Shown here: positions 61,767-64,000 of the stretch, one piece after another | Layout of the letters: every line of letters starts with the position of its first letter | Position numbering within the stretch: position 1 is the stretch's first letter | Source of the DNA: Paenibacillaceae bacterium | Lineage (GTDB): Bacteria > Bacillota > Bacilli > Paenibacillales > Paenibacillaceae | Reading direction: 5' to 3' | Assembly: GCA_004134985.1 (NCBI GenBank) | Contig: REGQ01000008.1 | Location: 152,046 to 216,045, forward strand | Length of the DNA stretch: 64,000 bases | The notes under the pieces: model-generated | Database searches by the model: none | The model's input: only the letters and a program-made list of their open reading frames with translations | Told to the model about the DNA's origin: nothing | Position numbers and translations under genes: made by a program

Positions 61767-62786
61767 CTACTGCGTCATGCTGTCCACAATCGTCTTGATG
61801 GCATACTTGATCGCGTATGGGCCGTTGGTCGCTGCCGCAATATCGAAAAAATGCACCTGATTGTTTTGCACAGCCTTCAATGATTTCCACACCTCTGAAC
61901 TGCTGAACTCCGCAAGCTTATCTTCATAATTGGAGGCAGAATCTGCAATAAACAGATGATCCGGATTGATCTCGGACAACCCTTCCAGCGACATCAATTC
62001 CCATTTGGCCGGATAATTGTCAGGCGCTGTCAGCCCCAGTCCCTCATTGCTATCAAAAAAGTAATTATAATTCGAGGTGCCCATCGCCCCGAATTCACTG
62101 CGCCCGGCAAGGCGGAAAAATCCAGCGGTCTCATCTTTAAACGGCAGCAGCGCTTGACGGGACACCTTCATTTCTTCGGTCAGCTCCGTAATATAAGCTT
62201 CTGCGGTTTCTTCCTTCCCAATAATAGACGCATATTCCCGAAGATGATCGTACCACTCGCCGCTAAGGTCGAGCAGCACAACCGGTGCAATCTGACTCAG
62301 CTCGTTGTAAATATCTTCATGGATACCTACACTGCCAATAATCAGGTCAGGCTCCTCGTCCAGGAGTTTCTCAAGATTGGGCGCCATCACATCTCCCAAG
62401 TCAGCGACCTGCGCTGTAACGGCAAGCTCGCCCAATGTCACCGTAAATTCTTGCAAGATCTCTTCGGCAAGCGGTGATGCGACTGGCGGGACGCCAAGCG
62501 AGAAGAAATATTCCATCTGCGCAAAGTGACCGACTGCAATTCGTTCCGGCTGCTTGTCTATGACGACTTCCCTGCCGGTACTGTCCACATAAGTACGGGG
62601 GAATGCCTGCTCCGGCTGTTGGGCATTTCCTTCAGACGCTGCCGCAGGAATTGTCGCTGCTGGCTGATTGGACGCTGCCCCTGTTCCTCCTCCGTTCGTG
62701 CTTGTCCCACCTGAGCAGGCGCTCAACAGCAGCGTTAAACCGAGCAGCAGTGTAACTGCCTTTGTATATCTCATCCTGTTAAACAT
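61767..62786 (-). CDS. Iron-siderophore substrate-binding lipoprotein (internal start of the longer ORF)
   Basis: A 339-residue product from ATG 62786, nine bases after GGGAGAG, with a normal lipoprotein signal (lipobox LSAC) and a type III binding fold (VVIDKQPERIAVGHFAQMEY, LLDEEPDLIIGSVGIHEDIY). It has its own promoter and Fur box, so it should be made as a separate, iron-repressed receptor. No permease lies nearby, as with the 36757 receptor. Confidence 0.7.
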   Translation of the reverse strand: MFNRMRYTKAVTLLLGLTLLLSACSGGTSTNGGGTGAASNQPAATIPAAASEGNAQQPEQAFPRTYVDSTGREVVIDKQPERIAVGHFAQMEYFFSLGVPPVASPLAEEILQEFTVTLGELAVTAQVADLGDVMAPNLEKLLDEEPDLIIGSVGIHEDIYNELSQIAPVVLLDLSGEWYDHLREYASIIGKEETAEAYITELTEEMKVSRQALLPFKDETAGFFRLAGRSEFGAMGTSNYNYFFDSNEGLGLTAPDNYPAKWELMSLEGLSEINPDHLFIADSASNYEDKLAEFSSSEVWKSLKAVQNNQVHFFDIAAATNGPYAIKYAIKTIVDSMTQ

Positions 62787-63746
62787 GAATTGACTCTCTC
62801 CCTCTATGTAGTGATAATGATTTTCATCTTCGTTATCACTATAGCCGTGGAGCCTCTGCTTTTCAATGGATAATCCGGTCCTGTCATATGCATCATACAC
62901 GTCCGCTTTCGATTGCCGGGATTTGATTTTGAACCGTTTCGGTGTCATGCCTGTATGTTTTTTGAAAATCCGGAGGAAATAGAACAAGTCGGCATAGCCC
63001 ACGCTTTTGGCAATATCATGTACAGATGCATCGGTGTTGCGCAGCAGCGCTTGTGCCTGATGAATGCGATGCTTGATGAGATAATCGATGAGTCCTTGCC
63101 CCATCTCCCGCTTAAACAGCTTCGAAATGTAGCGGCTGCTGTAATTAAAGTGCCCGGCTACCGAATCCAGCGTAATCGATTCCGCATAATGCGCTTGAAG
63201 GTAGCTTACAACCTGCTCCACTACCCCTGGATGATAAGCGGCGGCAGGCTGCCGTTGCAACTGCTGCAGCAGTTGGTGAATGATTTGGATAAACAACCCT
63301 TTGGCCTGTAATTTCCCGAGAGTCGTCGCTTCCTCCCATGCGCAGTGCATAACTTCCACTTGCTTGTACAGCAGCAGCGGATGCTCTGGCACGAATCCAT
63401 ATGGCAAGCGAAAGGCTGTGGACAGTGCCCCCTGTTCAGGCGGCCTGCGCCAAAACGAAAATACCAGCCTTGCTTTATAGTAGATCAGATAATAGTCGAA
63501 CGTTTCGCTCAGTGGCGTAATCTGCAGATGCTGCCCTTTGCCCGCATGCAGAATATAAAACCCGTTCACCGTATGCCGAACATCATCAAGCTGTAGCCTT
63601 GCTTCGCCTCGTACAGCAAACAAATAGCCGCTCGCCGGAAGTTGGGAGGAGCGTAATTGTTCACCTATCGCCAATGTTTTATGACGGATATCAATTAAAT
63701 GAATATGGGCTTCATTCCACAAGGCGATATGTTCGCTCCATTCCAC
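61767..63746 (-). CDS. AraC regulator ORF continuous with a siderophore-binding lipoprotein
   Basis: One open frame of 659 codons. Residues about 1-270 are an AraC-type regulator with an N-terminal cupin-like sensor and the HTH pair SITLDSVAGHFNYSSRYISK and ASVHDIAKSVGYADLFYFLR, ending GMTPKRFK. The frame does not stop there. It crosses a promoter and Fur box (translated as SDNEDENHYHYIEG) and enters a lipoprotein signal peptide (RYTKAVTLLLGLTLLLSAC near residue 342) and an iron-siderophore-binding domain. An internal signal peptide makes a single cytosolic fusion like Btr unlikely. More probably a regulator lost its stop codon and the second part is also expressed alone. A Fur-like box precedes the ORF. 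Confidence 0.75.
   Translation of the reverse strand: MEWSEHIALWNEAHIHLIDIRHKTLAIGEQLRSSQLPASGYLFAVRGEARLQLDDVRHTVNGFYILHAGKGQHLQITPLSETFDYYLIYYKARLVFSFWRRPPEQGALSTAFRLPYGFVPEHPLLLYKQVEVMHCAWEEATTLGKLQAKGLFIQIIHQLLQQLQRQPAAAYHPGVVEQVVSYLQAHYAESITLDSVAGHFNYSSRYISKLFKREMGQGLIDYLIKHRIHQAQALLRNTDASVHDIAKSVGYADLFYFLRIFKKHTGMTPKRFKIKSRQSKADVYDAYDRTGLSIEKQRLHGYSDNEDENHYHYIEGESQFMFNRMRYTKAVTLLLGLTLLLSACSGGTSTNGGGTGAASNQPAATIPAAASEGNAQQPEQAFPRTYVDSTGREVVIDKQPERIAVGHFAQMEYFFSLGVPPVASPLAEEILQEFTVTLGELAVTAQVADLGDVMAPNLEKLLDEEPDLIIGSVGIHEDIYNELSQIAPVVLLDLSGEWYDHLREYASIIGKEETAEAYITELTEEMKVSRQALLPFKDETAGFFRLAGRSEFGAMGTSNYNYFFDSNEGLGLTAPDNYPAKWELMSLEGLSEINPDHLFIADSASNYEDKLAEFSSSEVWKSLKAVQNNQVHFFDIAAATNGPYAIKYAIKTIVDSMTQ
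62811..62866 (-). promoter_or_regulatory. Promoter and Fur box inside the AraC/lipoprotein ORF
   Basis: On the minus strand, TTGAAA (complement 62861-62866), 17 bp and TATAGT (62838-62843) form a good promoter. It runs into a symmetric block bounded by GTGATAA and TTATCAC (62811-62839) that contains GATAATGATTTTCAT, a one-mismatch match to the core of the Fur box. Confidence 0.75.
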
Positions 63747-63783
63747 TGTTCCAGCCTCCTTTATATTGTACCGTCATTTTAAA

Positions 63784-63798
63784 TGATAATAATTCTCA
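63784..63798. promoter_or_regulatory. Fur-like box upstream of the AraC/lipoprotein ORF
   Basis: TGATAATAATTCTCA matches the Fur 15-mer TGATAATNATTATCA with one mismatch and lies about 40 bp before the start codon. Confidence 0.6.
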
Positions 63799-63927
63799 AT
63801 GTCAATGAAAAGTTGACCTTTCCTGGCACACAAAGCGCCAACTGTGCAAAGAAATAGAGCCAGTCAATCACGTTATCTTCGCGTGCTGACCGGCTAAGCT
63901 ATCGGAAACTCCAGTATTTTTTTACTA

Positions 63928-64000
63928 GGGCCTGTCTTCAAACTTAAGCCAACCAGACCATAATCGAAACTAAGGCTAAAAAAGCTTTGTACGAACAAGC
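63928..64000 (-). mobile_element. End of a probable IS5-type insertion sequence (cut by window edge)
   Basis: The sequence GGGCCTGTCTTCAAAC (63928-63943) looks like an IS terminal inverted repeat, preceded by CTA. The minus-strand frame 64000-63944 reads ACSYKAFLALVSIMVWLA and stops, resembling the C-terminus of IS5-family DDE transposases (aromatic and hydrophobic tail). Only 18 codons are visible, so the family is tentative. Confidence 0.5.
63944..64000 (-). CDS. Transposase C-terminus, partial
   Basis: The last 18 codons and stop (TAA) of a transposase whose body lies beyond the window. The hydrophobic SYKAFLALVSIMVWLA ending and its position next to a terminal repeat-like sequence support the call; nothing catalytic is visible. 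Confidence 0.45.
   Translation of the reverse strand, partial: ACSYKAFLALVSIMVWLA

Overview
The window looks like chromosome of a Gram-positive, Paenibacillus-like bacterium. Pointers are strong AGGAGG-type ribosome binding sites, lipoprotein signal peptides, paired two-component/CUT1 sugar ABC operons of the yesMN-OPQ type, SLH and copper-amine-oxidase-like secreted proteins, a Btr-type AraC/siderophore-binding fusion and many AraC regulators. Base composition is moderate, with one AT-rich island (about 39.0-40.9 kb) and one very GC-rich repeat block (10.5-10.86 kb). No tRNA, rRNA or CRISPR array was seen.

Layout. 0-2 kb: 3' part of an SsuD-like monooxygenase with a repeat tail, coupled to a flavin oxidoreductase. 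3-10.4 kb: a GH4 glycosidase and sugar ABC operon facing its own response regulator/kinase pair. 11.5-16.6 kb: an organosulfur/redox group (NfrA-like flavin reductase, two NtaA/DszA-type monooxygenases, a solute-binding lipoprotein). 16.9-19 kb: a secreted SLH-like protein and a HAD phosphatase. 19.2-25.5 kb: the ssuDCAB sulfonate operon (order along the minus strand D, C, A, B) with a TetR regulator, a DUF4395 membrane protein and YezD. 25.7-38.7 kb: regulators (AraC, two tandem REC-BTAD response regulators, an OmpR/kinase pair with a lipoprotein), an epimerase, a Fur-controlled siderophore set and a pirin. 39-40.9 kb: AT-rich cassette with a split sigma factor and an amidase. 41.7-53.1 kb: a second kinase/regulator plus sugar-type ABC operon carrying an acyl-CoA-dehydrogenase-like flavoprotein, two solute-binding proteins, a dipeptidase and a TIM-barrel isomerase. 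53.5-57.3 kb: two YdeI-family proteins around an ECF sigma operon. 58-63.7 kb: a secreted beta-propeller protein, a MurG-like glycosyltransferase, a YHYH/copper-amine-oxidase-like secreted protein and an AraC/siderophore-binding ORF. The last 57 bases are the 3' end of a probable IS5-type transposase.

Three things stand out beyond ordinary genes. First, four promoters of sulfur-linked genes (nfrA-like, the solute-binding lipoprotein, ssuD, yezD) are followed by the same leader: a 15-nt ACC-hairpin-GGAG motif with base-pair covariation, set directly against an intrinsic terminator. This looks like one attenuation system for an organosulfur regulon. Second, several intergenic elements contain arrays of hairpins with a shared 51-bp period. 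Three of them are bounded by inverted copies of a TCTATATAAGTTGAACGA-like end. Third, an AraC regulator gene runs without a stop through a complete promoter and Fur box into a lipoprotein gene.

All coordinates, reading frames and motif matches were read by eye from the sequence. Family names come from memory of the families and were not confirmed by database search.
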